Below are positions 23,691 to 35,685 of a DNA stretch of 64,000 nt, piece after piece. The translations under genes were made by a program, and so were the position numbers. How positions within the stretch are numbered: position 1 is the stretch's first letter; each line of letters begins with the position of its first letter. Source of the DNA: Capniomyces stellatus (Eukaryota > Kickxellomycota > Harpellomycetes > Harpellales > Legeriomycetaceae); contig LUVW01000036.1 in NCBI GenBank assembly GCA_001661515.1, positions 181,749 through 245,748 of the forward strand, written 5' to 3'. The notes below the pieces were generated by a model. The model had not been told where the DNA came from and did no database searches. It was given only the letters and a program-made list of their open reading frames with translations.

Positions 23691-24259
23691 ACAGTAATTT
23701 ATCTTTATAATTCCAGCTCAAAGAATAATACTTTTCTGAGAATAAAGCAAAAAAAAAGTTCGTTTTATTGCTGTTCTTTCAAACTTCGTTTGTAATCAAA
23801 TGAAAGGATTATAAGCCAATTATCCTTTATTTGTAACAAATAAAGCTTTAAACCCTTTTTTAAAAACACAGGTCTAATAGCTTATGACGATTTAAGGAAA
23901 CTCTGCCCACTAAAGTAAGGTAAGCTGACATACAGAAGCCAGAAAGCAATCTGCCGATGATATAACCGTTTCAATTAACAGGCAGATTAATCCAATTGAT
24001 TCTTCCATCTTTGACTATACTAGTCTCGTTTAAACTGACAGCAAAAAAAAGACAAAAGACTTGAACTAGACTTTAAGTTTGGTAATATGTATTTGGCGCG
24101 GTATAATGAACTAAACCATCTATATATCTAAAAATAACCATGTATTGGTGCTGTTAAAACGCGGCTTAGGCCGAAGTATTATTTATGTCACTACTGACAT
24201 TGATATTGGAATTAATAACATTAACTCTATTACTAGCTCGAATATTTGGTGAATCCTAG

Positions 24260-25778
24260 TCAAAAATAGTCCTGTGTGGCCAAATCTGGTGATTGTAAGT
24301 TGGACGCCAGTATGGTAGATGCTGGCCTTTGCTCGACATTTTGAATTATTGAACGCTCTCTACTTAATACCTGCCTCATCCTATTCATAGCAACACTTTC
24401 TCGCCAAACTTCGCTAGTCACTTCAGCTGATCCCGAGTCGTCATCAAGTATCCCAAGCTCTTCATCACTCAGATCTTCAGGGGCTCTATCTAGAGCCTCT
24501 CTAAATCCCTGACTAATAAGCTGTGCATCTTTTACAGATAATAACGAACCATGGCTTGGTTTTCTGTATATAAAAGTAGTGTATCTATTACTTATGCTTC
24601 CACTAAGGCTATGTGTACTCCTATGGTTGGTGATGCGGGTTTGGTCTTTTTTGTCAGTACCTTTGCAAAGGTAATCGCATGTGCTAAAGTCTTTCAAATC
24701 ACCTGAATCAAGCGATACTGATAAACCCAAGCTGTATTGATGGCCTAAGTTTATTGTCGCGGATGATGTGCTATTGTTTTCTTTGCCTAGTGGCGAATTT
24801 TTAATCAAGTTCAGAGACGACGAACTAGATACTATTGGATAATCCAGATGCCGAATAGAGTTGTTTTTTCCAAATACCATGTTTGACAAGGGTTTGTTGG
24901 TATCACTGGTGCCGTCGCCAAACATCGTTTTTTTCGAATTTGTATTTGATACATAGTTCTCTCTCATAAAAACAGACCTTAACACCGATTGGTTAAGATT
25001 TTTCGCTTCAATGCCTGACTGTTCCGTCGAACTAAACTCATACTCTTCATTTTTTTGATTTTCATCATCTCTCTCAGCTTTCCTTCTTCGTCTTAGTATC
25101 AAGTACATCACCACCATTACCAACAACAGAATTGCAAATACGCCAACACCCATCACCACTTTTGCGGTAACTCCTATACTGTCTGTTCCAAGAGCCTCCA
25201 GCCCTACAGTTTCTGTTTGTGTTGTTGTTTGAATCTCAACTTGATCTCGGTCGGTTCTATCCTTTTCACTAGTGTCGCTTTTGGAAATCAAGTTTTCACT
25301 TTTATCTAATAGATAAACCACATGACTATCTGGTCCATCACTTATAGATCCATTAGGAACAATTGAAAATGCAAACTTGTACTTCTTATGCTCGCCATCT
25401 TCATGGCTATCCCGAGAAAACCCCGTACTAACAGGGTTTCCTCTAACCCATGTGGTATCTGGCTCGATGATCTGTGTACCATCACCATTCTGCACGTTGA
25501 TGAATTTTTTTATTGGGCTTCTCGTGTCTAGCAAATTGTAGATATATATATCCACGGCACCTACAACTTTAAATGTTGTGTAGTTTGTATTCCATGATAT
25601 TTTCGATTTTTTGTTGATTTCCCAAACTTCATCTTTTTCAACGGGACAGTACTTTCCGACATTACAGTCTACAATAATACGTACAAAGCAACAGTTAATT
25701 CCAGCCATACCTCTATATACTCAAAAAAAGCAATAATAATATTGCTGAACCTCTAGACATAATATTGGGAGGAAACAT
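24260..25778 (-). CDS. Type I single-pass membrane protein, fungal cell-surface type, unknown function
   Basis: Best model: exon 25721-25778, a 52-nt intron, then exon 24260-25668; 488 residues. The first exon supplies a signal peptide (MFPPNIMSRGSAILLLLFL), which a start at the in-frame ATG 25708 would lack; a TATAAATA lies 53 bases upstream of ATG 25778. The ectodomain (about 20-185) has two early cysteines (CNVGKYCPV), ISWN, and a strand-rich region with VDIYIYNLL and TTWVRGNP, reminiscent of Ig-like Kre9/Knh1 or DUF7137-type fungal surface domains (tentative). One membrane helix at about 190-211 (VVMGVGVFAILLLVMVVMYLIL) is followed by RRRRK and a Ser-rich cytoplasmic tail of about 275 residues ending with acidic patches. 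Possibly a wall or surface sensor; that role is inference. Confidence 0.75.
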
Positions 25779-25830
25779 ACCAATGCTTCTTTTTAAGCCC
25801 GCCATTTAAAAGCAGCATAGAGTGTAGGTA

Positions 25831-25838
25831 TATTTATA
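25831..25838 (-). promoter_or_regulatory. Candidate TATA box (TATAAATA) of the type I membrane protein
   Basis: TATAAATA on the minus strand, 53-60 bases upstream of ATG 25778. It supports the upstream, signal-peptide start rather than ATG 25708. Confidence 0.45.
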
Positions 25839-28062
25839 GCTCCACCAATGCTTGTAGCAAACTGATATTGCTAGAAAATCAATCCGCCGTGCTAACTTTG
25901 AATAGTGTACACTATAGAAGGCACCGTACGGATTACTGTTCAGTATGTCTGTTGGCTAATTTTCCGGATTGCGCCCTAGTTAGTTTGTAATATTTATAGC
26001 TAATGTCTTTAATTTTAATGTTTAACTGATGCATATATTTTCACGGCAAAACAAATTGGAAAACGCTAGTATATAAGCGGTGGTTACCCTCTCTTAACTT
26101 TCGATATATATCCCAGAATTATATCTACTTTCTACCTTCCAAGGCTGTGTTCAAGTTGAAACAATATATCAATATATCACTGATGGTCTTTGGAACATGT
26201 TATTTTGCTAACGATACCAGTTCCATACACTCAATATCTTTAAGTTGAAAGTTAAACGAGACTAGAATTAGTTTAAACCACCTATTTTTTTATCTTTTCA
26301 TTTTTGAAAAAATTCCAAGTTTGATTTTTGGATACTTTTAGGCGCGTTCGTGGTTGCTTTACTATTTGCTGATTGTACGCATTGAGAATAAATACGGGAT
26401 AACTTTTGATAAAGGTCATTATTCAAACATTCATAAGAGTGATATAGGGTCTTCATTTACAAGAGGTGTAGTCCAAGTTTATAAGGAACCCATTTTTAGA
26501 TGTACTCTAATTTGAGCTTTGTTATTTATTAAAAATCAAACATTGTGTCCTAACTGGGTCCAGTTGATTGTATACAAGATGCTGTTTTTATATTATTGAA
26601 ATACATGACACTGTGTTAAATCATAATTCGGTTTGACTGCACCGAATATCTGCTATTCTGCTACTTTTTTGCTATTATTTTGGCATTTTATTATAAAAAG
26701 TATTATTGGCTTGATCACCATGAAAATGGGCCATATAGTAAAATCAACATATGTGTGGTATAACAGCGCACCCCCCCCCCCCAGTGTTGGGTTGGTAAAA
26801 GAAATTTAAAAATCAAAAGTAAAACTTGGCTAAATTGTTGACAACAAACGTTTTCAAAGCCAATTCTCGGCCCAAAGTTCCAAGTACCTCAGTGCAAGTT
26901 CTATTTAACTCCACACTCGATTTATATAAAGACAGAATAATCTCCTCTATTTATTAACATTGCAGCAATTATATCCTTGTTGTTACAATGTTATTTAATT
27001 TACCTCGTTCATTGTTAAACAAGAAGAGCTAGTGCTTTTATTTTATAGCCTGCCAAGTCAGGAACAAATACACTTTGAGCAACCAATTGGTACAATCAAG
27101 TTGGGGAGGGCTATGTAAAACAACCAGAAACTTTGAGAATAACTTTAGCATATTGGTCTGTTTTATTTTATTTTTTTGTTAAAAGGCTAGTAAGTGGTTT
27201 GAAATCAGTTTGCTTGGGCATAGAACTGTGCTTTTTTTTTTTGCAGGAGCAGAAGCAACAACATTGATTAAATGCGGCCTCGTCAGTGAGACTGTTTTCA
27301 GGTGTACGTTTTTATTGGGAGATTACATAGAGATTCAGCACCTTTTCTCTTTTTAAAACCCGGGGCTCTCACCTTTTTTTTTAATCGGACATACCCAACC
27401 CATTCATGGATGATTTTCTAGTCAGGTTTTTTAGGTTTTAGTCCAACTATCGATAGTTGGACTAAACTTTTTATGATAACCACTTTATCAAAATAATTAT
27501 ACGCTATTATAAATTAAAAACTCGGTGTAGATACAAAGATAGTCCGTTTGTAAAATAAAAAATAATCAAACATTCAAAATATTTGGTGTATGTCGATATA
27601 TAAAAACCTAGCATTGACAAAGATCAGCGTTGTGCAAGCCGATTAATATAAAGATATTCACCGAGCTGTTCAAAAAAGGTAACACCCGTACAGCAACAAC
27701 AACAATAAAGCAATGTGTATATGGTAACATTTTATAATAGCATTTTTCAATCATATATATATATATAAAGTTGTTTTTAAAGCTGATTGTTAAAAACAGG
27801 CAATCCAAACTTCACTGATACAAAATATATGCAGACCCAAGCAAAGCTATCTTGTTTTGGTTCAATGCGGGTTTCAATTACCACCACTTACGATGGGTAT
27901 CAGGAGGATTCTATTATTATTATGTCTATGTCCTTAGTGACACTTTTCTGAAAAGAAAAAAAACAAATACGTTTCATAACAATCTTGATTGATTATTCAT
28001 TTTAACATTGTTAGCACATATACACTGACCGCGTTCTCTAGAATATAATAAATCAAAAAAGA
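25839..28062. other. Intergenic DNA
   Basis: AT-rich; a C-homopolymer of about 14-15 at 26768-26782. Short ORFs only. Nothing supported. Confidence 0.5.
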
Positions 28063-28290
28063 ATGACAAATATTTATACATTGGGGTTGACTGTCACAAA
28101 CGTTTCCGGGGCGATTGTGCCTATACTAGCGCTTATCTTTAGGGTGGCTAAAATCAAAAAAAGATAAACATACCGAAGGAAGTTGCTACTATTAGTTTCA
28201 AACTGTCATTGGATGTCACGCTAGACGAATAGCAAAAGAGACAGGCGCAGAGAATGTACACATATCAATGCATTGTTCTCAATACGGTTC
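28063..28290. other. GC-richer island that reads like protein on both strands
   Basis: Plus strand: ATG 28063 opens a 34-codon ORF with one hydrophobic segment and a basic end (AKIKKR). Minus strand: a frame reads SNDSLKLIVATSF, then a GTATGT donor, a T tract and TTTTAG acceptor only 26 nt later, then ATLKISASIGTIAPETF and a stop at about 28080. The phase is right but the intron would be shorter than any other here. One strand may hold a small gene or relic; I cannot decide which. Confidence 0.3.
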
Positions 28291-28821
28291 CATTTTTTGT
28301 ACTTGTATGACATATTTTTACATTATTTCCGACTCCAGTTAATTTACACAACGCAACAAATCCGATAAAACACGTTTAAAGCTTCAATAATCTAAACACG
28401 CCAAATACGATTTAAGGTCAATTAAACATTCTAATGCCAAAACCATACACCGGCATTTTAAGCAACTGTAATGATCAAGCCAAAAACGTAGATCATATCT
28501 TCAGGTTACCAAGTTGCCATATCCTGCTCTACTTTAATCTGGAGCCAAAAAGTATGCATGTATATACTAACTAACATATAGTCTTGGCAATCAAGTGGTG
28601 CGAACTAAATCCATCACTATCACTTTATTTTTTTTAAGCTGAAAGGAACTGTCAACCACTTTTTTTTGTTTGGAAATTTAATTACTTTTTATCGTATTTT
28701 TATTATCCATCTGGAATCGTTTTCAATATACAAGCTTTGATTTTTCTTCCTTTTACCCTTAATTGAACTCTTAACTATACCACCGTAGTAGTAGATCCTA
28801 TATAGCAGGACAACATCTAAA
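28291..28821. other. Upstream region of the WrbA-type gene
   Basis: AT-rich; a CTATATAG at about 28798-28805 is too close to ATG 28822 to be a usual TATA box. Nothing else seen. Confidence 0.45.
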
Positions 28822-30432
28822 ATGAACAAAAAACCATTAGTATATATAATATACTACTCACAAAATGCTAGCTTGGTCACTTTGGGACAATCAATAAAGG
28901 AGGGATTGGTAGATAAAAAAAAGGTGACTGTCGAAGAGTATCGCGTTGAGGAGCCTGTGGTTAATGACGGTGAGTCTAATGATATAGTTTTGAAGCAAAC
29001 ATGAAATAAATGGTGCTGTATTTTAACCAATCACAATGTGTCTATGTCTTTGCATGCGCAAACTATCGAATGTCTTGTAGGCGGAAAGAAAAACAACAAT
29101 CCCAGAAAAAAAGTGTTGCCGGTCATAACACCAAAGAAGCTTTTAAACGCTGATGCGTTTTTGTTTGGAATCCCTAGTAGGTCTGGAGTGGCAACTGCAG
29201 CGTTTAGAAATTTTTGGGACTCGGTTGAGTCCAACAAAGAGATTGAGCTTGATGGTAAAATGGCAGCTACGTTTTTTTCTACAGGTAGCCAATCTAGTGG
29301 CCAAGAAACCATTGCGTTTACAGTAATACCGCTACTTGCTTACCACCAGCTGATCTATGTTCCGCTCGGATACTCGAATACCTTTAAGCAACTGGGGAAC
29401 ACGAGCGAGGTTGTTGGAGGGTCGGCATATGGTTCAGGGACTGTATCGGGATATGAAGGAAGTAGAAAGCCCAACGATATTGAGCTTGACATTGGAAGAA
29501 TACAAGGTGTCAATTTCTCTGAAACGGTTGCAAAGTATCACACCAACATTAAAAATGGTCCCAGAATTGTAATAAGTGGCTCTGAGGAAACAAAAGGGAA
29601 TGAGGGTGAAAACAAGGCCAAAGATGAAAAAACCGATAAAGCTGTGTTAAAAGATGGGAAGTCTGGAGGCCCTGGAAGTGGGGATCGCAGCAAGAGTAAA
29701 AAAAAAGGCAAAAAGGGCAAAAGGGACGGCAAAAATGACGAAAAAAGAGACGAAAAAAGGGACGAAAAAAGGGACGAAAAAAGGGACGAAAAAAGGGACG
29801 AAAAAAGGGACGAAAAAAAAGATAACGAAAAGGATATTAAGAAAGATAAGGGAGTTAAGGATAACAATCTTGGTAGGCCCGATAACACTGAAAGCAGTGG
29901 AAAGGATGAAAATAGTAGTGAAAATCAAGAGAGTTCTGGCAATAAAGATATCGCGGATATCAATAAAATCAAAAATAACGACAGTACAAGTATGATGAAC
30001 CAAACCGAGGATAAGTTCCTAACGCCAAAGCTTGAAGAGGATGTAGGCGGTTTTTCAGATAAAAGTACAGATAACAGTACAACCTCGAACATATATTTGA
30101 AAAACGAAAGGGTTCTTTCTAAGCCGCTGATCAAGATGGATGCAAAAATAGGTTCCATGCCACCGAAACTTGTGATAGAAAGCGATGATAAAGCAGGCAC
30201 TCTTGGGATAACTGAGGCAGACTTAAACAAACAAAAAACGCTTGCGAGTCTGACCGGTAAAAGCAAAGAAAGTGTTGATCCAAACTTTAAAGATAACCGG
30301 AGAGAGAAAGACGGGCAATCCGGACAAGCTGACAATTATGGTACCGCTGAGAATTTGGGAGAGCTTAGTGCTGACAAGAAAAAGAAAAAGAAGCTAACAA
30401 ATATAATGAAGAGGATTTCAAGGATGTTTTAA
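28822..30432 (+). CDS. WrbA/Pst2-Ycp4-type flavodoxin-like protein with charged repeat tail
   Basis: Two exons, 28822-28969 and 29081-30432, give 499 residues. Residues 1 to about 200 are a WrbA-family flavodoxin fold, as in NAD(P)H:quinone oxidoreductases and yeast Pst2/Rfs1/Ycp4. Motifs: PLVYIIYYSQNASL (FMN phosphate loop region), ADAFLFGIPSR, ATFFSTGSQSSGQE, YVPLGYS and GGSAYGSGTVSG. These proteins usually end near residue 200. Here a highly charged, low-complexity tail of about 300 residues follows, including KKKGKKGKRDGK, a run of six DEKR units plus DEKK (269-296), acidic/asparagine-rich stretches, and a polybasic end (KKKKKLTNIMKRISRMF). The basic C-terminus might associate with membrane; yeast relatives localise to the cell cortex, but that is inference. 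The intron sits in the flavodoxin domain between VND and GKK, in phase. Confidence 0.88.
29737..29820 (+). repeat. In-gene 12-bp minisatellite, seven units
   Basis: Seven tandem copies of GACGAAAAAAGG (last unit ends in AAAA) encode DEKR x6 then DEKK in the flavodoxin-like protein. The unit is a multiple of three, so copy-number change keeps frame. Confidence 0.9.
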
Positions 30433-33427
30433 TAAGGGTACTATTTGTGTTTGCTTGAAATGCAAGTCTTATTATTTTTTTTTCTTTTCCTATTTTTTTG
30501 CTTTTTGACTCACTAAATTTAAATACCGACTGTTCTTAATTTTATTTATGGCTTGGCTATATACTCCTAATTTTATATTGTTTATTTTGATTTGCCTACT
30601 GTGTTTTTGATTTTGGAATACAATAAAGGAAAAGCTCGAACTTTAGTTTAGGTAACTTTAATAAACCAACTTTATTCTTTAAAAATCGCCGAAACCAATG
30701 TATGGGTCAAATTTGTACTAGCAGCCATGTTAGTTGGAGGATCACACTTCTACATATGAAGGAGGGAAGTTGAATAAGCGGTGTGTTTAGAAGTTATAAA
30801 GACTAAATATTAGAAGCAAAAGCAAAAAATATATATATATAAACGTATTTTTTACAGTAAATAAAAGGCAGTATGCTCAGGAATAAGGCAGTTTATTTGC
30901 GTTTTAGTGTATATATGCATATGGAAGCCAAGTTTAGTTACATAATGGTTGTATTATTCTGCAATTCACATTTGTAGCTTTACTCACTACTTAAATTTGT
31001 AAGCTGTGTTATTGATTTATGCTTTAATATGTCAAAAAGATATTAATTTGATACGCTTTTTGATATTGACTATACTTTTACATAGCAGTTATTTGCTCTA
31101 TTAGTGTATGTTTAGTGGTTGAGTTGATAACTCAGAATTGGCCTAATTTTGCTTTGCTGAGTTTGATATTCTTGACTGTTTAAGATAGAGTGTGACACAT
31201 ACTTTTTATTATCAAGGTGGTTGGATTGGACTCGAGAAATCAAGTCCAATTGTACCTTACACTAATGTATAATTTTGAACATACTTTTTCAACGTAAAGT
31301 ACACACTGTTGGTGTAAACCTTTGTGCTTTGTGCATTTTTTATTATTGTTGATATGTGCTTTGTGCTTTTTAATCTATTATAAAGCCAAATAATTTTTCT
31401 TGATAGCATAGTTTTACAATGTGGCATCTAAAATCTCAATAATAAAATTTTAACCGTATTTTACTGACTCCCGTCAGCCCTTGCATATAACTATTTCCAG
31501 AGCATCGTTGTAAGGATACATACTCGCTGCACAACAACTGTATTTTGATTAGCAGATCATTTGAACACATAACATCGCAGGGGAAGGGATAGGTTAGCTA
31601 GAATCCGGTGCCAGTAAGCGGCCGTCAACACTTCCATCCAGTTATATAGTGTAATCCGTATGCTTTGAACTGTATGGTTGCATTTGAAATATGATGTTCT
31701 CATGTTAATAAACTAGTTGCACATCAATAAAGATACCCGGCACTATTTTATAATTACTTCCAAGGGCTACCGATTTGGCGAACAGTCTGCTTTTGTGAAA
31801 TAGATCTCATAACTTTAACACTTGAACTGCCACTCCTCGATATGCAGTCATAAAAAATGTTTCAAAATACTTTTTTATTGCAACATTTCAATGTAACTGC
31901 TATTTTAATTGGCAATCCTTGTTTAAATTGTTGACAATTTTGTTAAAGTTTTCACCTTTTCACCTTTTCATTTCTTTTGTTTTTTTTTCTTTGTTGAACT
32001 TGGTTAGATTGTTTAGCCTGAGGGCCTTTAATTTAAAAATGAATGCTCTTGGTTAAATAAAACCTCTAGTTTTTTTTACAAATTAAACGTGACAATCAAT
32101 AAAGTTAGGATATAATTACGGATATTCAGACTTTAATTGCTCTTGTTAATTTGAGATATTTTGGGAGAACACAATTTTTGATTTGGTGACGGTGCTTAAT
32201 ACAATCAATTTTGCATCTCTGGTGTATCCTTATTATTGAAAGTGAAAGTGAAAGTGAAAAGGTAAAGTTGTTTGATTTATATCGGGATTTGTAGTGTATA
32301 ATGGGAAAGTGAAGTGATGTCACATTGCCACAAAGATATACACATGCTAATTTAATGAATAATATTTAACAAGCACAGATGCGATATAGCTCGAGACGAC
32401 TTGCGCTTTGTTTACTTTCCTGATATCATAGCTTTTAGACACCAACCGTATCGAGTTTATGAAATCGTTAGTGTACGTTTTAGATTTGAGCTATTGGATT
32501 GAACATTGTGATATATATATACATATTGGGATGTACACGTATTATGGATCTGTGCGATATGTGTATGTGCACCAATGTTCTTGACTACCTTATTGGTTTT
32601 TTTTGAAAACTTCCAGTGTTATTAAATTTGCTGTATACTCCTAAATAATTTAGCGACTTGTTTTTAAAAAAACTGATACTATCCTTTTGAGCTCTTTGTA
32701 ACATCGATGATGGTGATGATAAAAAAAGGGCCAAAGTGGTTTATCCCAATGCTTCCAAAAACTGTCAACTTAAATAAACGCAGACAATACTTGTTTATAT
32801 ATAAATGGTATAGTAGTGTTGTGTAGGCTCAAAAAGTTACAATACATGTTCTTCGACTTTGCACGGAGGTTTTAGCGGTCTAAACGGCTATTTGGCGTGT
32901 TCAAGTATTGACTCAATCAGCTTTACAAAAAGCACAAAATGACAGTGTATGGCATGGTTCTTTTTCTGCTACTAGTTTATAGTCAAAGATTTTGCAAGTT
33001 TTTTTAAATTGAACTCTTTTATCATGCACTTTCCCATGTTTTTTTTGTTTTTTTTTTAAAAAAAAAACTTTTTCAAACTCCAGCTCAAGAATACTTTATT
33101 ATTATTGATATCAAAGAATACTTTTAGCTTGTACCACAATCTTAAATTTGTTTCTAAATCTTTGTAATTTCATATCATGTTTTGGCCAATATTTTATGCT
33201 TTAGCTCACTTTGTACCGCTAGAATAATTGGCCACTAGAACTTAACCTGTTCCTTGTATCCTAAGTGTTTTAGCACATAGCTTAGCTTTATTTTTAATGA
33301 AAGCGGGTCGTTAGTGTTTTTGTAAAGCCCCAATGTCTTGTTAAGCAACAATATTGCCGACTAGTAGCTAGTCAAAACATTCCTTGTAATAAAAAAGAAC
33401 ATTTATATTACGATTCCATTCCCACAT
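30433..33427. other. Intergenic DNA with weak fossil frames
   Basis: AT-rich. A minus-strand frame at about 31450-31600 stays open for about 50 codons in a slightly GC-richer patch (includes LLCSEYVSLQRCSGNSYMQG). A T10A10 tract lies at 33048-33067. Tandem AGTGAA at about 32238-32260. No gene supported. Confidence 0.4.
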
Positions 33428-33531
33428 ACAACTGAGTGATACAACTGAGTGATACGGCTGGGTGATACAACTAATTGATACGGCTAGGTAATGCAACTAA
33501 GTGATACAAGTAACTGATATAGCTAGGTGAG
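33428..33531. repeat. 13-bp minisatellite, eight units
   Basis: Eight contiguous 13-base units, first two ACAACTGAGTGAT exactly, later ones diverged. Units 3, 5 and 8 share GGCT or AGCT with GGGT/AGGT, so A-type and G-type units partly alternate. Not a multiple of three and not within a gene. Confidence 0.9.
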
Positions 33532-34278
33532 ATAGAAGCCCATCAACCAAACTATTCAGTATGTTGTTGTCTAATATCAAAAGACCTCACAATAGCGATT
33601 TTAAAGTGAATAAATAAACTATAATTAGACCAATTGACTGGGGAGGGTGTTGGTGACAAATTCTGTTTCAGTTACTTTGGTAATTAGCTAGGCCTACTTT
33701 AAAACGCTGTATGTTTAGAAATGAGTATACCAAGCTATAATAAGAACTTTGCACAATAAAATAATAATAATAAAGTGCTATTTTGAAAAATATATTAAAC
33801 TTAAAATACAGTCTCCTTAAGCCTTCCCATTCCATATCGTACTTTGTTAAAGCGAATTTAAAAAAGGATAAGCGTTCTATTTGTGTAACTGCTAAATACT
33901 AATCACTAGGCATATGAATGTATTTGTATAAACATAGTCCCACCAGTCTAAAGCATTTTAGCTAATGTCATTGTGAAACGGAATCACAAATAATGTTGTC
34001 TAGATTAACAGGAAATAAAACGCAAATTAGCCGTGTAATTAGTTGGAAGCTTTATTTTAAGAAAAACGATGACAAATACAATTTAATTATCTTCATTATA
34101 GCTGAGGTGAAAATGTTTTTGTATTGATTGTTGAGGAAAATTCAAGTTGTAACAAATTTAAACGTCCAGTTGTACTTTTAGATAATAAAAACACGATCTA
34201 ATCAAATATGCCTGGAGCAGACAGACTTATGAGCCCCATCAATACAAAAGTCTGTATATCTAACCGCGGCTAAACAAG
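33532..34278. other. Intergenic DNA
   Basis: AT-rich; no supported feature. Confidence 0.5.
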
Positions 34279-34581
34279 TTATTTTAAAACTTCAGCAAGC
34301 TCATCAAGAGTAAAGAAATTAGCCTTGCATGCGTCTCTATAGACAGACGTCATATCATCATATTTGAGTTGGCTTACCACAACTCTTTACTTGCGTGCAT
34401 TTGCATTTACTTGCGTTTACTGCCTAACTGTCATCTTTGTGATTTATTCCTTTTTATTATTATCGTTATTATTTAAAGTCTCGTACAAGCTTTAAGAAAT
34501 AGGCTGCAATTATGTTTCTTTGCTTTGTTTACGTCTTGTACTTGCACAATGAAAATTATCCAATTCATTTACCATTGACAT
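34279..34581 (-). pseudogene. Fossil protein-like frame with five interior TAA codons
   Basis: From ATG 34581 a single minus-strand frame runs 101 codons to TAA 34279-34281. It reads MSMVNELDNFHCASTRR at the start and SVYRDACKANFFTLDELAEV at the end. Five interior stops are all TAA, none TAG or TGA, compatible with CAA to TAA. The last 35 codons are the most protein-like and could alternatively be a single exon. No family recognised. Confidence 0.3.
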
Positions 34582-35427
34582 ACATCGAAGTTAATTAAAA
34601 AAATAAACACTTGTGAATTATTATTATTATGTTAAAAATGATTCATCCTGTAATACAGTAATATAAATTATGTAATTAAAGTTTAACACTGTTTTCCACC
34701 TTTTTATAAAAGAAATCTCTTGAAAAAATAGAAAAGAAAAGTTATAGGAATTCTTTTAAACCAAATCAACTGTGTTAATTGACTGTTTCCCAAAGGCATG
34801 CTTTTTTGTCTTTCAAAATCATCCTATTTTCTACCAGCTATCGTCCAGTATTGCCACAAAAGTAGCTAAAACCAAGTCTTTAAGTTACCAAATAGTTTGT
34901 TAGAACAGTAGTTACATTCCCCAAGTTGCAAAAAAAGGACTAACATTTAACAAATTACCGTATAGTTGATATTAAAGTTTAACAACTACGACTTTGTTAT
35001 GTATTGCTCCAAATTGGGGAAATGATAAATAATACAAGATCAGCTAAGCTTATTACACTTTGGCATTATACAATCGATGTAATACCAATTACAGCTAAAC
35101 AATAATACACCAGTATTACTGACCTTTCTGATTTATAATCAGACTATATGTTATATATCCTTCTAAATATTGTATTGTTTTTAGTTTTTATGCTTGATTT
35201 TAATTTAGAGCTTATCTCTATTATGAGAAAATATCGAATATTAGCACTTTAGATTAAAAATAATTTACCCGGCATTAGTAGCTTTAGAGTTGGCTTAATT
35301 TTTAATTTTTTCAGTTTTAATTTTTTTCGACTTTTTTGGTATAAATACACGATAGATTTTACTTTAGGTTTTTTTTAATTGTTAAAAATCTTTTTAATAC
35401 TTCATTATAAACCAAAATTAAACCAAA
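34582..35427. other. Intergenic DNA
   Basis: AT-rich; no supported feature. Confidence 0.5.
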
Positions 35428-35685
35428 ATGAGCATCAAAATCCGTCAGTGCATACATGGAGACAAGTCGGTCAAACAGAGAGACTATCCTTACGATATCA
35501 TAGACAAAGAGGACGAGTATTCGATGTCGATAGTTCAACTAGACATACTAAACCGCCTTTAATCGACTTTTTTTTTGGGAGGGATTAAAACAACAGCTAA
35601 AGATGAAAAAAAGAGCCCTACTCCTAATACTGTCCTCTACATCGCCACATGTATCTATTTCCTAAATTTATCGTATACCGATAGT
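35428..35685 (+). pseudogene. Exon-like frame with one TAA and a perfect splice donor
   Basis: ATG 35428 opens a hydrophilic, protein-like frame (RDYPYDIIDKEDEYSMSIVQ) for 44 codons to TAA 35560-35562. The same frame continues through LGGIKTTAKDEKKSPTPN and YIATCIYFLNLSYTDS to a phase-0 GTAAGT at 35686. It looks like the first exon of a gene damaged by one nonsense change. A T9 run just after the TAA could be an added frameshift. No downstream exon was found, so it is probably a fragment. Family not recognised. Confidence 0.4.

Larger units (their letters stand above)
23018..24259. other. Intergenic between PRM1 and the type I membrane protein
   Basis: Contains the ambiguous frames at 23301-23690 and a 30-bp duplication. 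The remainder is AT-rich without supported features. Confidence 0.45.

Noticed and set aside
29538..30003. Long ORFs on the other frames/strand of the DEKR repeat
   Set aside because: Shadows of a stop-poor low-complexity repeat within the flavodoxin-like gene.
34279..34581. Stop-codon reassignment (TAA read as Gln)
   Set aside because: NAC beta, the flavodoxin-like protein and the lyase all end correctly at TAA at conserved positions, so TAA is a normal stop here.
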